The notes under the pieces were generated by a model. The model saw only the letters and a program-made list of their open reading frames with translations, was not told the origin of the DNA and did no database searches. Below are positions 33,679 to 41,210 of a stretch of DNA of 64,000 bases, piece by piece. The stretch comes from Streptomyces sp. NBC_00271 (GTDB lineage Bacteria > Actinomycetota > Actinomycetes > Streptomycetales > Streptomycetaceae). Numbering within the stretch: position 1 is the stretch's first letter; every line of letters starts with the position of its first letter. The position numbers and the translations under genes were made by a program. Location: assembly GCF_036178845.1 (NCBI RefSeq), contig NZ_CP108070.1, forward strand, positions 6,014,001 through 6,078,000. Reading direction: 5' to 3'.

Positions 33679-33707
33679 CCGGAAGCGCCGTCCTGCAACG
33701 GCGGCGA

Positions 33708-33723
33708 TGTTTCACGTGAAACA
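33708..33723. other. parS site
   Basis: TGTTTCACGTGAAACA, perfect 16-mer, lies between the trxA stop and its terminator. Confidence 0.9.
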
Positions 33724-33757
33724 CGAATGGGCCAGCCCGAAAGGGCTGGCCCATTCG
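33724..33757. terminator. Terminator between trxA and the convergent GNAT gene
   Basis: CGAATGGGCCAGCCC pairs with GGGCTGGCCCATTCG around a GAAA tetraloop, a very stable bidirectional hairpin directly beside parS. Confidence 0.88.
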
Positions 33758-33794
33758 CATGACGGAGGGGTTGCGTCGGCGGGCGGCATCACGG

Positions 33795-34412
33795 CTACAG
33801 AGGACGAAGCGCTGGTTCCTTCTGTACCGCTCCCAGGAGGCGGTCCAGAGCCAACTCCACATCTTCCTTCCAGGAGAGCGTCGTCCGCAGCTCCAGCCTC
33901 AGGCGGGGGTACCTCGGGTGGGGGCGCACCGTCTTGAAGCCGACCGCGAGGAGATGGTCGGCGGGGAGCACGCAGGCCGGTTCCTTCCACCGTGCGTCCC
34001 CGAAAGCCTCGATCGCCTTGAAGCCTCGGCGCAGCAGATCCTTGGCGACCGTCTGCACCATCACCCGGCCGAGGCCCTGGCCCTGGTAGCCCGGCATGAT
34101 GAAGGCGGTCATCAACTGGACGGCGTCCGGTGAGACCGGGCTCGTGGGGAACGCCGTGGAGCGGGGTACATAGGCCGGGGGTGCGTACAGCACGAAGCCC
34201 ACCGGTACGTCGTCCACGTAGACGACGCGGCCGCAGGATCCCCACTCCAGCAGGACGGCGGAGATCCACGCCTCCTTCTCGAGTTCGGGCCTTCCCGCCT
34301 TTACCGCGGCTTCCCCACTGACGGGATCCAGTTCCCAGAAGACACACGCGCGACAGCGCTTGGGAAGGTCCGGAAGGTTGTCCAGCGTGAGCGGTACGAG
34401 CCTGCGCCCCAT
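33795..34412 (-). CDS. GNAT-family N-acetyltransferase near parAB
   Basis: The 205-residue product starts MGRRLVPLTLDNLPDLPKRC and contains a short CRACVFWELD segment, the GNAT strand VYVDDVPVGFVLYAPP, and the acetyl-CoA loop MPGYQGQGLGRVMVQTVAKD (Q-G-x-G-x-G). The gene is conserved beside parAB in Streptomyces, as far as I recall; its target is unknown. The start at 34412 is chosen for GAGGAAC eight bases upstream; the frame runs far upstream without resembling protein. It converges on trxA. Confidence 0.85.
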   Translation of the reverse strand: MGRRLVPLTLDNLPDLPKRCRACVFWELDPVSGEAAVKAGRPELEKEAWISAVLLEWGSCGRVVYVDDVPVGFVLYAPPAYVPRSTAFPTSPVSPDAVQLMTAFIMPGYQGQGLGRVMVQTVAKDLLRRGFKAIEAFGDARWKEPACVLPADHLLAVGFKTVRPHPRYPRLRLELRTTLSWKEDVELALDRLLGAVQKEPALRPL

Positions 34413-34558
34413 GAAGGATGTTCCTCGCTTCCTTCGCCCGCAGCATCGCGAGCGGCTGTCAGAGCGCTTCGCTCCCTGAGCAGGCTGCCGATGAACCCAC
34501 CGACCGCCCCCAGTCCCAGGCCCGCGGTCACCAGTCCGGTACGGCTCACGGTTTGCAT
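34301..34558 (-). CDS. Possible small membrane peptide overlapping the GNAT start (doubtful)
   Basis: An ATG at 34558 with GGGGAGG eight bases upstream opens a frame beginning MQTVSRTGLVTAGLGLGAVG, which looks like a short membrane helix followed by Arg/Glu-rich residues. The frame runs 85 codons and overlaps the GNAT gene by 112 bp in another frame. Only the first 40-50 residues look protein-like. It could be a real small gene, or the chance product of a leader. Codon use past 34412 is dictated by the GNAT gene. Confidence 0.25.
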   Translation of the reverse strand: MQTVSRTGLVTAGLGLGAVGGFIGSLLRERSALTAARDAAGEGSEEHPSWGAGSYRSRWTTFRTFPSAVARVSSGNWIPSVGKPR

Positions 34559-34657
34559 GGCCCCCGCCTCCCCAATGAAGGTGCCGCCAGGTGGATGCGC
34601 CATACCCGATGGCATCGTATCCACGATGCGATTGCATCGATACTGCCTGAAAGCAAA

Positions 34658-34698
34658 GAGCAGGCCGTGTTCCGGTACACACCGGACACAGCCCGCTC
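34658..34698 (-). terminator. parAB terminator
   Basis: GAGCGGGCTGTGTCCGGT (minus strand) pairs imperfectly with ACCGGAACACGGCCTGCTC around a short loop and is followed by CTTTGCTTTC. It starts 33 bp past the parB stop. Confidence 0.75.
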
Positions 34699-34731
34699 TT
34701 GTGGTCGACCAACGGGATGTCGCCGCGCGAC

Positions 34732-35826
34732 TCAGGCCTCCGTGTCCTCGGAGTCCTCGTCCAGGAGACTCCTCTGGAGAACGCCTCCCTCACCGGGGGC
34801 GAGAGAGCTGAGGATCCGCTCGAGGTCGTCCATCGAGGCGAACTCGACCGTGATCTTTCCCTTCTTCTGCCCCAGGTCGACCTTCACGCGGGTCTCGAAG
34901 CGGTCCGAGAGGCGGGTGGCAAGGTCGCTCAGTGCCGGGGAGAGACGGGTGCCGGCCCGCGGTCCCTTGGAGCGCGCAGCGGTCTGGGGGCGCGATCCCA
35001 TGAGGGTGACGATCTCCTCGACGGCCCGCACCGACAGCCCCTCGGCCACGATGCGGTGGGCCAGCCGGTCCTGCTCCTCCGAGTCCGCGACGGAGAGCAG
35101 GGCGCGGGCGTGGCCCGCGGAGAGTACTCCTGCGGCGACACGACGCTGAACCGCCGGCGAGAGCTTCAGCAGCCGCAGGGTGTTGGAGACCTGCGGGCGC
35201 GAACGGCCGATACGGTCCGCCAGCTGGTCGTGCGTGCAGTTGAAGTCCTGCAGCAGCTGGTCGTAGGCAGCCGCCTCTTCCAGCGGATTCAACTGAGCAC
35301 GGTGCAGGTTCTCCAGCAGCGCGTCCAGGAGAAGCTTCTCGTCCTCCGTGGCCCGCACGATCGCGGGAATGGCCTCAAGCCCCGCCTCACGGCAGGCACG
35401 GAAGCGCCGCTCACCCATGATGAGCTCGTAGCGTGCCGGACCCACCTGACGCACGACGACCGGCTGGAGAAGCCCGACCTCCTTGATGGAGGTAACCAGC
35501 TCGGCAAGAGCGTCCTCGTCGAACACCTCACGGGGCTGACGCGGGTTGGGGGTGATGTAGTCGAGAGGCAGTTCAGCAAAGTGAGCGCCGACAGGCGAGG
35601 AGGGCACCTCCGGGGTCCCGATCGTCGCCGGCTCCTCTGTTTCATGTGAAACAGGCGGCAGCGTGGTCACCTTCGCCGCGGCGACCCCGCGCTCTGCCGT
35701 GAGCACGGGTCCAGCCGCCGACGAGGCGGAGGCTCCGCCCGCCGGCGAGGGAACCGTCTTCTCTGTCGGAGCCGCGGGGATCAGTGCGCCGAGGCCCCGC
35801 CCCAGCCCTCGTCGTCGCTCACTCAC
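34732..35826 (-). CDS. parB: Chromosome-partitioning protein ParB
   Basis: ParB is the CTPase clamp that loads at parS and forms the origin nucleoprotein complex for ParA. The 364-residue protein has the N-terminal [12 protein letters not shown] motif that contacts ParA, the conserved box [12 protein letters not shown] near 165, a helix-turn-helix ([23 protein letters not shown]), and a C-terminal dimerisation domain. An internal parS variant TGTTTCATGTGAAACA at 35638-35653 lies in its N-terminal coding region. GTG at 35826 overlaps the parA TGA by four bases. In Streptomyces the operon is upregulated in aerial hyphae before septation. Confidence 0.96.
   Translation of the reverse strand: MSERRRGLGRGLGALIPAAPTEKTVPSPAGGASASSAAGPVLTAERGVAAAKVTTLPPVSHETEEPATIGTPEVPSSPVGAHFAELPLDYITPNPRQPREVFDEDALAELVTSIKEVGLLQPVVVRQVGPARYELIMGERRFRACREAGLEAIPAIVRATEDEKLLLDALLENLHRAQLNPLEEAAAYDQLLQDFNCTHDQLADRIGRSRPQVSNTLRLLKLSPAVQRRVAAGVLSAGHARALLSVADSEEQDRLAHRIVAEGLSVRAVEEIVTLMGSRPQTAARSKGPRAGTRLSPALSDLATRLSDRFETRVKVDLGQKKGKITVEFASMDDLERILSSLAPGEGGVLQRSLLDEDSEDTEA
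35638..35653. other. parS variant inside parB
   Basis: TGTTTCATGTGAAACA differs from the perfect site by one central base (CACGTG becomes CATGTG). Binding by ParB is probable but weaker. Confidence 0.5.
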
Positions 35827-37070
35827 TGGATCCCCTCCACCATGTTCTGACTGTTCTGTACGCCCACATGGGCGTTCTGCGCGTCGTACGCCACTCCGAC
35901 TCCGCGGAGGGCGATTTCTCGTGCGGCCTCAAGATACGAGAGGGCACCGCTCGACCCTGGATCGTAGGTCAGCACCGTCTGGCCGTAGCTCGGGGCCTCG
36001 GAGATACGGACCGAGCGAGGAATGCTCGTCCGCAGCACCTCGTCACCGAAGTGGCTGCGCACCTCGTCCGCGACCTGGGACGCGAGGCGCGTCCGGCCGT
36101 CGTACATGGTGAGCAGGATCGTCGAGACATGGAGGTTGGGGTTGAGATGCCCCCGCACCAGGTCGACGTTACGCAGGAGCTGGCCCAGGCCTTCCAGCGC
36201 GTAGTACTCGCACTGGATAGGAATGAGGACCTCCGCACCGGCGACCAGCGCGTTGACCGTCAGGAGGCCGAGCGACGGCGGGCAGTCGATGAGGATGTAG
36301 TCCAGCGGCTGCTCATACGCCTGGATCGCTCGCTCCAGCCGGCTCTCCCGTGCCACCAGGGACACCAGCTCGATCTCCGCACCGGCGAGATCGATCGTGG
36401 CAGGCGCACAGAAGAGGCCCTCGACATCGGGGACCGGTTGGACGACTTCGGAGAGCGGCTTGCTGTCAATCAGCACGTCGTAGATGGAAGGCACCTCGGC
36501 GTGATGATCGATGCCGAGCGCGGTGGAGGCGTTGCCCTGAGGGTCGAGGTCGATCACCAGGACACGGCCGCCATGCAGGGCAAGCGAGGCAGCAAGGTTG
36601 ACCGTGGTCGTGGTCTTGCCCACCCCACCCTTCTGGTTGGCGACGACCATGACGCGGGTCTGTTCGGGCCGTGGCAGGCCCTCACCGGCGCGACCCAGCG
36701 CCTCCACCGCCAGTTGGGCAGCACGACCAATAGGAGTGTCGTCCATTGGGGGCGGTGTTTCACGTGAAACATCCTCCCCCATCGACTCGGTACGGGGACC
36801 GGGGACCGGATCGGTCATCGGTCCCGCGATGTTGGCGTCGGACCGCAAGGATTCACTCTCCTCGACTTCAGGCTCGCAATGAACAGAGCCTCCCATGTCT
36901 TCGGGGTCATGAACCAGCGAGGCCCGTTCTTCTGTGGAGAAATCCACCTCTGTGGACAACTCCGCACCCTCCGCGAGTGAACCGAGAGGCTTCCGGTCGC
37001 GGGGTTCGGCCGCGGCGCGGCCGCGACTGATGATGCCGTGCAGCAGTGAGCGACGTTTCACGTGAAACAC
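35823..37070 (-). CDS. parA: Chromosome-partitioning ATPase ParA
   Basis: ParA is the deviant-Walker ATPase that segregates ParB-parS complexes and, in Streptomyces, is recruited to the hyphal tip. The core from about residue 130 has [32 protein letters not shown] and [12 protein letters not shown]. The start is uncertain. The longest frame begins GTG at 37070 in a parS site ([12 protein letters not shown]) and gives 415 residues. In-frame ATGs at 36896, 36818, 36782 and 36746 would give shorter proteins. The 5' 130 codons are unlike ParA, overlap two parS sites (37054, 36756) and carry DnaA-box sequences, so the true start may be one of the later ATGs. Confidence 0.93.
   Translation of the reverse strand: MFHVKRRSLLHGIISRGRAAAEPRDRKPLGSLAEGAELSTEVDFSTEERASLVHDPEDMGGSVHCEPEVEESESLRSDANIAGPMTDPVPGPRTESMGEDVSRETPPPMDDTPIGRAAQLAVEALGRAGEGLPRPEQTRVMVVANQKGGVGKTTTTVNLAASLALHGGRVLVIDLDPQGNASTALGIDHHAEVPSIYDVLIDSKPLSEVVQPVPDVEGLFCAPATIDLAGAEIELVSLVARESRLERAIQAYEQPLDYILIDCPPSLGLLTVNALVAGAEVLIPIQCEYYALEGLGQLLRNVDLVRGHLNPNLHVSTILLTMYDGRTRLASQVADEVRSHFGDEVLRTSIPRSVRISEAPSYGQTVLTYDPGSSGALSYLEAAREIALRGVGVAYDAQNAHVGVQNSQNMVEGIQ
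36756..36771. other. parS site in the 5' part of parA
   Basis: TGTTTCACGTGAAACA, perfect 16-mer. If parA starts downstream, this is a leader-region site; otherwise it encodes DVSRET. Confidence 0.9.
36933..36959 (-). promoter_or_regulatory. DnaA-box pair in the 5' part of parA
   Basis: On the minus strand TTGTCCACA (36951-36959, perfect consensus) is followed by TTCTCCACA (36933-36941, one mismatch). They may link parAB expression to DnaA, or add to DnaA titration near oriC. Confidence 0.55.
37054..37069. other. parS site at the 5' end of parA
   Basis: CGTTTCACGTGAAACA overlaps the earliest possible parA start codon and could let ParB repress parAB by occupancy. Confidence 0.88.
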
Positions 37071-37180
37071 GATGCCTAGCGGCCAGGGCCATCGCGGCGC
37101 GACACTCCGAGATGCGTAGGTTTGGCAGCTTGTGTGGAGTACGGCTCGTCGTCAGGAAGGATCAGCCGGAGTGATAAAGA

Positions 37181-37211
37181 ACTCCCGGCTCCGCCCTGCG
37201 GAACCGGGAGT
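37181..37211 (-). terminator. Terminator of the rpmH-to-rsmG gene run
   Basis: On the minus strand ACTCCCGGTTCCGC pairs with GCGGAGCCGGGAGT around AGG, then TTCTTTATCAC gives a U-rich tail. It starts 24 bp past the rsmG stop and separates the operon from parAB. Confidence 0.88.
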
Positions 37212-37235
37212 CCACGATCCACTTCGCGCTCAGGA

Positions 37236-37952
37236 TCAGCGCCGTCGGCGCGTCCGCCCCGTCCGGGCCGCCTTCGCCCTCTTCGCGGCGAAACGCACGC
37301 CACCCGGGCTCTCCCCGACCTCGACCCGCACCACGGTCGACAGCGGGTCCACAATGCCCTCACCGACGTGCAGGATCGACGTCTCCACGGCGCCGAGCTT
37401 GCTGAGGGCCGTCGCGGCGCTCTTCAGCTCCTCCTCAGCGGTGTCGCCCTTGAGAGCCAGCATCTCGCCGTACGGGCGGAGGAGGGGAATGCCCCACGTC
37501 GCCAGCCGGTCCAGTGGAGCGACAGCCCGGGCCGTCACCACGTGGACCGCCGGCAGCTTTCCCATGACCTCCTCGGCGCGACCGCGCACGACGGTGACAT
37601 GGTCGAGGCCGAGGAGCTCGACGACCTCGGTGAGGAAGTTGGTCCGCCGCAGCAACGGTTCCAGCAGAGTGATCTTGATGTCATCCCGGACCAGGGCCAG
37701 CGGAATGCCGGGGAGCCCCGCGCCGGAGCCGACGTCGCACACGGTCACACCTTCGGGCACGACCTCGGAGAGCACCGCGCAGTTCAGCAGGTGCCGCTCC
37801 CACAGTCGGGGCACCTCGCGGGGGCCGATCAGCCCCCGCTGCACTCCCGTCTCGGCCAACAGCTCCGCGTACCGGACCGCGTCTGCGAAGCGATCGCCGA
37901 ATACCTCGCGCGCCTGCTCGGGCGCAGGGGGAAGCTCCGCTGCCTCCGTCAC
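37236..37952 (-). CDS. rsmG: 16S rRNA (guanine-N7) methyltransferase RsmG (GidB)
   Basis: RsmG methylates G527 of 16S rRNA with S-adenosylmethionine; its loss gives low-level streptomycin resistance and, in Streptomyces, antibiotic overproduction. The 238-residue product has REVFGDRFADAVRYAELLAE, PREVPRLWERHLLNCAVL and the SAM motif VTVCDVGSGAGLPGIPLAL. The C-terminal tail is Arg/Lys-rich. GTG at 37952 with GGAAGGA upstream is preferred; an ATG 15 codons earlier is possible. It lies 146 bp after jag and ends with a strong terminator. Confidence 0.96.
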   Translation of the reverse strand: MTEAAELPPAPEQAREVFGDRFADAVRYAELLAETGVQRGLIGPREVPRLWERHLLNCAVLSEVVPEGVTVCDVGSGAGLPGIPLALVRDDIKITLLEPLLRRTNFLTEVVELLGLDHVTVVRGRAEEVMGKLPAVHVVTARAVAPLDRLATWGIPLLRPYGEMLALKGDTAEEELKSAATALSKLGAVETSILHVGEGIVDPLSTVVRVEVGESPGGVRFAAKRAKAARTGRTRRRR

Positions 37953-37989
37953 GGGGACCGTCCTTCCGTACCGCATAAGCGCGCTGAGC

Positions 37990-38045
37990 GCTGACACCAG
38001 GGCTATCAGGGATTACCAGGAACTACGAGGGACTATCAGGCTGAC
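37990..38045. repeat. Imperfect 12-16 bp direct repeats between jag and rsmG
   Basis: The sequence GGGCTATCAGGGATTACCAG continues with AACTACGAGG and GACTATCAGG, giving three or four related ACTATCAGG-type units. They lie between rsmG and the jag hairpin. No role is evident. Confidence 0.45.
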
Positions 38046-38049
38046 AAAG

Positions 38050-38082
38050 TTCGGCCCCGCCTGCTCAACAGACGGGGCCGAA
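38050..38082 (-). terminator. Hairpin between jag and rsmG
   Basis: TTCGGCCCCG pairs with CGGGGCCGAA, with an inner CTG/CAG pair, 16 bp past the jag stop. With little U-tract it may attenuate rather than stop transcription into rsmG. Confidence 0.65.
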
Positions 38083-38098
38083 GAAACCTTCGTACCGA

Positions 38099-38608
38099 TC
38101 AGGCGGGAAGCACGACGACGAAGCGCTGCGGCTCCTCGCCCTCGGACTCACTGCGCAGACCCGCGGCCTTGACCGCGTCGTGGACGACCTTGCGCTCGAA
38201 GGGCGTCATCGGCTTCATCTTCACCGGCTCGCCGGAGCTCTTCACCTCGGCCGCGGCCTTGGCGCCCAGCTCGGAGAGCTCCTCGCGCTTCTTGGCGCGG
38301 TAGCCCGCGATGTCCAGCATCAGTCGGCTGCGGTCCCCGGTCTCCCGGTGAACGGCCAGGCGCGTGAGCTCCTGGAGGGCCTCGAGCACCTCGCCGTCGC
38401 GACCGACCAGCTTCTGCAGGTCACGGCTGCTCGCGTCGCTGATGATCGAGACAGCGGCGCGGTCGGCCTCGACGTCCATGTCGATGTCGCCGTCGAGATC
38501 GGCGATGTCCAGCAGACCCTCGAGGTAGTCCGCCGCGATCTCGCCTTCCTGCTCAAGGCGGGTCAGGGTGTCGCCCTCAGCGGCGGCGGAGGTGGTGCCT
38601 TCCGTCAC
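38099..38608 (-). CDS. jag: Jag/KhpB-like KH and R3H RNA-binding protein
   Basis: The 169-residue product has an acidic N-terminus, a KH domain with the GxxG loop LVGRDGEVLEALQELTRLAV near residue 70, and an R3H domain (MTPFERKVVHDAVKAAGLRSESEGEEPQRFVVVL) at the C-terminus. Jag/KhpB (EloR) proteins bind RNA and influence cell elongation. It lacks the long Jag-N domain of Firmicutes, as is usual in actinobacteria. GTG follows AAGGAG. It is 15 bp after yidC. Confidence 0.92.
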   Translation of the reverse strand: MTEGTTSAAAEGDTLTRLEQEGEIAADYLEGLLDIADLDGDIDMDVEADRAAVSIISDASSRDLQKLVGRDGEVLEALQELTRLAVHRETGDRSRLMLDIAGYRAKKREELSELGAKAAAEVKSSGEPVKMKPMTPFERKVVHDAVKAAGLRSESEGEEPQRFVVVLPA

Positions 38609-38623
38609 GGGATGGACTCCTTC

Positions 38624-39916
38624 TTACTTCTTGGACGGGGACTTGGGCCGCTGCGGACCCTTGCGCTGTCCGGACTGGGCTTTGCTGCGGGTACCGGTGC
38701 CCGGCTTGTTGCCGCCTCCGGCCGGCTTGGCGGCGGGCTTGGCGTCCTGCGGCTCGTCGGACTTGGTCAGCGAGGTCTTCGGCTCGGCCTCACCCGCCGC
38801 CTTCGCCCCACCGGCCGCCGTGCCCGACTGACGCTGGGACTTGGACTGGCGCTTGGGCTGCTGACGCTTGGGAGCGCCACCCGTGGTGGTCGTGGTGCCG
38901 TCCTCGGCCTCGACGGTCGCCTCGGCCTGACCCTTCACCACAGTGCCGTCAGCCTGGGCCACCAGGCCCACCTTGGTCAGGCTGTTGATGAACTTGCGCT
39001 CGAACTCGTTACGGTCGCGGCCCTTGGCGACGATCGCCTTGACGATGGCCTTCTCGCCACGGCTGCGCGTCTTCTCGTGGTGCGTGACGTGCTTCTCCAG
39101 GCGCTCGAGGTACGCGGCCTGAGCCTTGGAACCCGGGGTCGGGTTGTTGCGGATGACGTACATCTGCTGGCCCATGGTCCACACGTTGGTGGTCAGCCAG
39201 TAGACGAGGACACCGACCGGGAAGTTGATGCCGAAGACGGCGAACATGACCGGGAAGACGTACATCAGCATCTTCTGCTGCTGCATGAAGGGCGTCTTCA
39301 CCGTGGTGTCGACGTTCTTCGTCATCAGCTGACGCTGGGTGTAGAACTGCGAGCTCGACATCAGCACGATCATGATCGCGGTGACGACCCGGACATCGGT
39401 CAGCGTGGCACCGAGCTGGGAGACCTTGTCGGCGCTGTCGGTGAACTTCGCCGCGAGCGGTGCGCCGAAGATGTGCGCCTTCTGCGCACTCTCCAGCAGG
39501 CCCTGGTTGATCACACCGATCGTCTTGCCGGTCGCGATGCCGTTGAGCACGTGGTACAGGGCGAAGAAGAACGGCGACTGCGCCAGGATGGGAAGGCACG
39601 AGGAGAGCGGGTTGGTACCCGTCTCCTTGTACAGCTTCATCATCTCTTCGGACTGGCGCTGCTTGTCGTTCTTGTAGCGCTCCTGGATCTTCTTCATCTC
39701 GGGCTGCAGCGTCTGCATCGCCCGAGTCGACTTGATCTGCTTCACGAAGAGCGGAATGAGGCAGATACGGATCAGGATCACCAGGGACACGATGGACAGG
39801 CCCCAGGCCCAGCCCGTATCGGGACCGAAGATCTTCCCGTACACAGAGTGGAACTGGACGATGACCCAGGAAACGGGTGTCGTGATGAAGCTGAAAAGAC
39901 TGGCAATCGTGTCCAC
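38624..39916 (-). CDS. yidC: Membrane protein insertase YidC/Oxa1
   Basis: YidC inserts and folds inner-membrane proteins, alone or with SecYEG. The 430-residue protein has the gram-positive-type layout without a large periplasmic domain: helices at about 35-55 ([20 protein letters not shown], whose Arg in the groove is the key hydrophilic residue), 100-120, 180-205 and 225-255. The basic, Gln/Lys-rich cytoplasmic tail of about 150 residues is expected to touch ribosomes. GTG at 39916 is three bases after the yidD stop, so the two are coupled. It lies in the order rpmH-rnpA-yidD-yidC-jag. Confidence 0.95.
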   Translation of the reverse strand: MDTIASLFSFITTPVSWVIVQFHSVYGKIFGPDTGWAWGLSIVSLVILIRICLIPLFVKQIKSTRAMQTLQPEMKKIQERYKNDKQRQSEEMMKLYKETGTNPLSSCLPILAQSPFFFALYHVLNGIATGKTIGVINQGLLESAQKAHIFGAPLAAKFTDSADKVSQLGATLTDVRVVTAIMIVLMSSSQFYTQRQLMTKNVDTTVKTPFMQQQKMLMYVFPVMFAVFGINFPVGVLVYWLTTNVWTMGQQMYVIRNNPTPGSKAQAAYLERLEKHVTHHEKTRSRGEKAIVKAIVAKGRDRNEFERKFINSLTKVGLVAQADGTVVKGQAEATVEAEDGTTTTTGGAPKRQQPKRQSKSQRQSGTAAGGAKAAGEAEPKTSLTKSDEPQDAKPAAKPAGGGNKPGTGTRSKAQSGQRKGPQRPKSPSKK

Positions 39917-39919
39917 TAA

Positions 39920-40285
39920 TCAGGCTCCTTGAGCATGGGACGGGGTCTCGGCGGCCGGGCTCGAGGGATGGTCGGACATTCCATGACCCTCAATGGCCGG
40001 TTCGGCGGCGGAGTTCCCGCCCTTGCGTGCGCGCCAGGCGTTACGCAGCATTTCGTGCCACCGCGGACGCTTGCGCGGCGGAACATGGTCCACGCCGCCC
40101 AGCGACCACGGATTGCACCGGAGGATGCGCCAGGCGGTGAGTGCCGTTCCCTTGATCGCACCGTGCCGGTCGATGGCTTGGTAGCCGTAGTGGGAGCACG
40201 ACGGGTAGTACTTGCACACCGGCCCGAGCAGCGGGCTGATCGTCCACTGGTACAGCTTGATAAGAGCCAGCAGCGGGTACTTCAT
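39920..40285 (-). CDS. yidD: Membrane protein insertion efficiency factor YidD
   Basis: This 121-residue product is the small helper found between rnpA and yidC. The conserved core is [31 protein letters not shown], with Cys pairs in CKYYPSC, then GHGAIKG-like [22 protein letters not shown] and [10 protein letters not shown]-terminal extension of about 40 residues ([15 protein letters not shown]) is less conserved. The ATG overlaps the rnpA stop by ATGA. Confidence 0.95.
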   Translation of the reverse strand: MKYPLLALIKLYQWTISPLLGPVCKYYPSCSHYGYQAIDRHGAIKGTALTAWRILRCNPWSLGGVDHVPPRKRPRWHEMLRNAWRARKGGNSAAEPAIEGHGMSDHPSSPAAETPSHAQGA

Positions 40286-40653
40286 CGCGCGCCCCCTCCC
40301 AGCAGCCGCTGAAGGGCGGCATCCAGGTCTCGGGCCAGCTGTTCATGGTCGGCGTCGCCCGCACCGGGCAGCGCTCGTACGACTACCAGGCTACCGGGGG
40401 GCAACTGGGCGACTCGGTCACGCATCAAATGGCGAAGTCTGCGCTTCACCTTGTTGCGGACGACCGCCCCGCCCACGGCCTTGCTCACGACGAAACCCGC
40501 ACGCGTCGGGGGAGCGCTCTCCCCAGGCGCGTGCGGGTCCGTTGCACCGCTACGTAGATGGACGACGAGGAGCGGGCGTCCGGCCCGGCGTCCTCGGCGT
40601 ACCGCGGTCGCGAAGTCCTCGCGCCGCCTCAGCCGATGCTCGGTAGGCAGCAC
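40282..40653 (-). CDS. rnpA: Ribonuclease P protein component
   Basis: RnpA is the protein subunit of RNase P, which matures tRNA 5' ends. The 123-residue product begins [20 protein letters not shown], contains the RNR-type signature [13 protein letters not shown], and has [20 protein letters not shown] at 40653 (VLPTEHRL) follows AGGTC; the longer open frame upstream is not RnpA-like. It lies 20 bp after rpmH and overlaps yidD by four bases. Confidence 0.94.
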   Translation of the reverse strand: MLPTEHRLRRREDFATAVRRGRRAGRPLLVVHLRSGATDPHAPGESAPPTRAGFVVSKAVGGAVVRNKVKRRLRHLMRDRVAQLPPGSLVVVRALPGAGDADHEQLARDLDAALQRLLGGGAR

Positions 40654-40673
40654 GACATCATGACCTGTTGTTA

Positions 40674-40811
40674 TCAGGCGGACAGGCTGGCGCGACCCTT
40701 GCCACGGCGGTTCGCGAGAATCGCGCGGCCGGCACGGGTGCGCATCCGCAGGCGGAAGCCGTGGGTCTTGGCGCGACGACGGTTGTTCGGCTGGAAGGTG
40801 CGCTTGCTCAC
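40674..40811 (-). CDS. rpmH: 50S ribosomal protein L34
   Basis: This 45-residue product reads [20 protein letters not shown] at its start, then [20 protein letters not shown], the complete L34 sequence. GTG at 40811 is the start and TGA is at 40674-40676. It heads the rpmH-rnpA-yidD-yidC-jag-rsmG run and is divergent from dnaA. Confidence 0.97.
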   Translation of the reverse strand: MSKRTFQPNNRRRAKTHGFRLRMRTRAGRAILANRRGKGRASLSA

Positions 40812-41210
40812 TCGGGGGCTCCAGAAAGAATCGGTGGTGGCGGGGTGCCGCCTTGGCTGTCACCGTGCGCCCACGAGGTAGCTCGTAATTACGCCCGAGT
40901 GCACCGCTTCCCGATCACTCGACGTGACCTGTGCCCATCGGAGGCAGGCGGCAGCAGCCATCGACAACTCGACCTGGTCACGGTACGCGCGGCTACGCCA
41001 TCCGGTCAAACCGGCTCCTGGCGGGAGACACTATCCACAGGCTGGGGACAACAACTTGAACCGCAGCGGTCGCCCTGACTACCGTGGCTGAACTCCGATT
41101 CGTTCCCTTCCCACCGCCCCAGCGGATTTGTTCCCACCGCCCCACCCGACTGACTTCCCAACCTGTTCCCAGAACCACACGTTCGTGGGACCCGTGAGAG
41201 AGCGTGCCCT
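40812..41210. promoter_or_regulatory. Divergent rpmH/dnaA control region
   Basis: This 399 bp gap has no supported gene. Near dnaA it contains CTATCCACA at 41031-41039 and, ten bases on, TGGGGACAA (reverse TTGTCCCCA), both DnaA-box-like and fit for dnaA autoregulation. GTAATTAC at 40886-40893 is an A/T-rich pocket suitable for the rpmH promoter. Confidence 0.55.
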
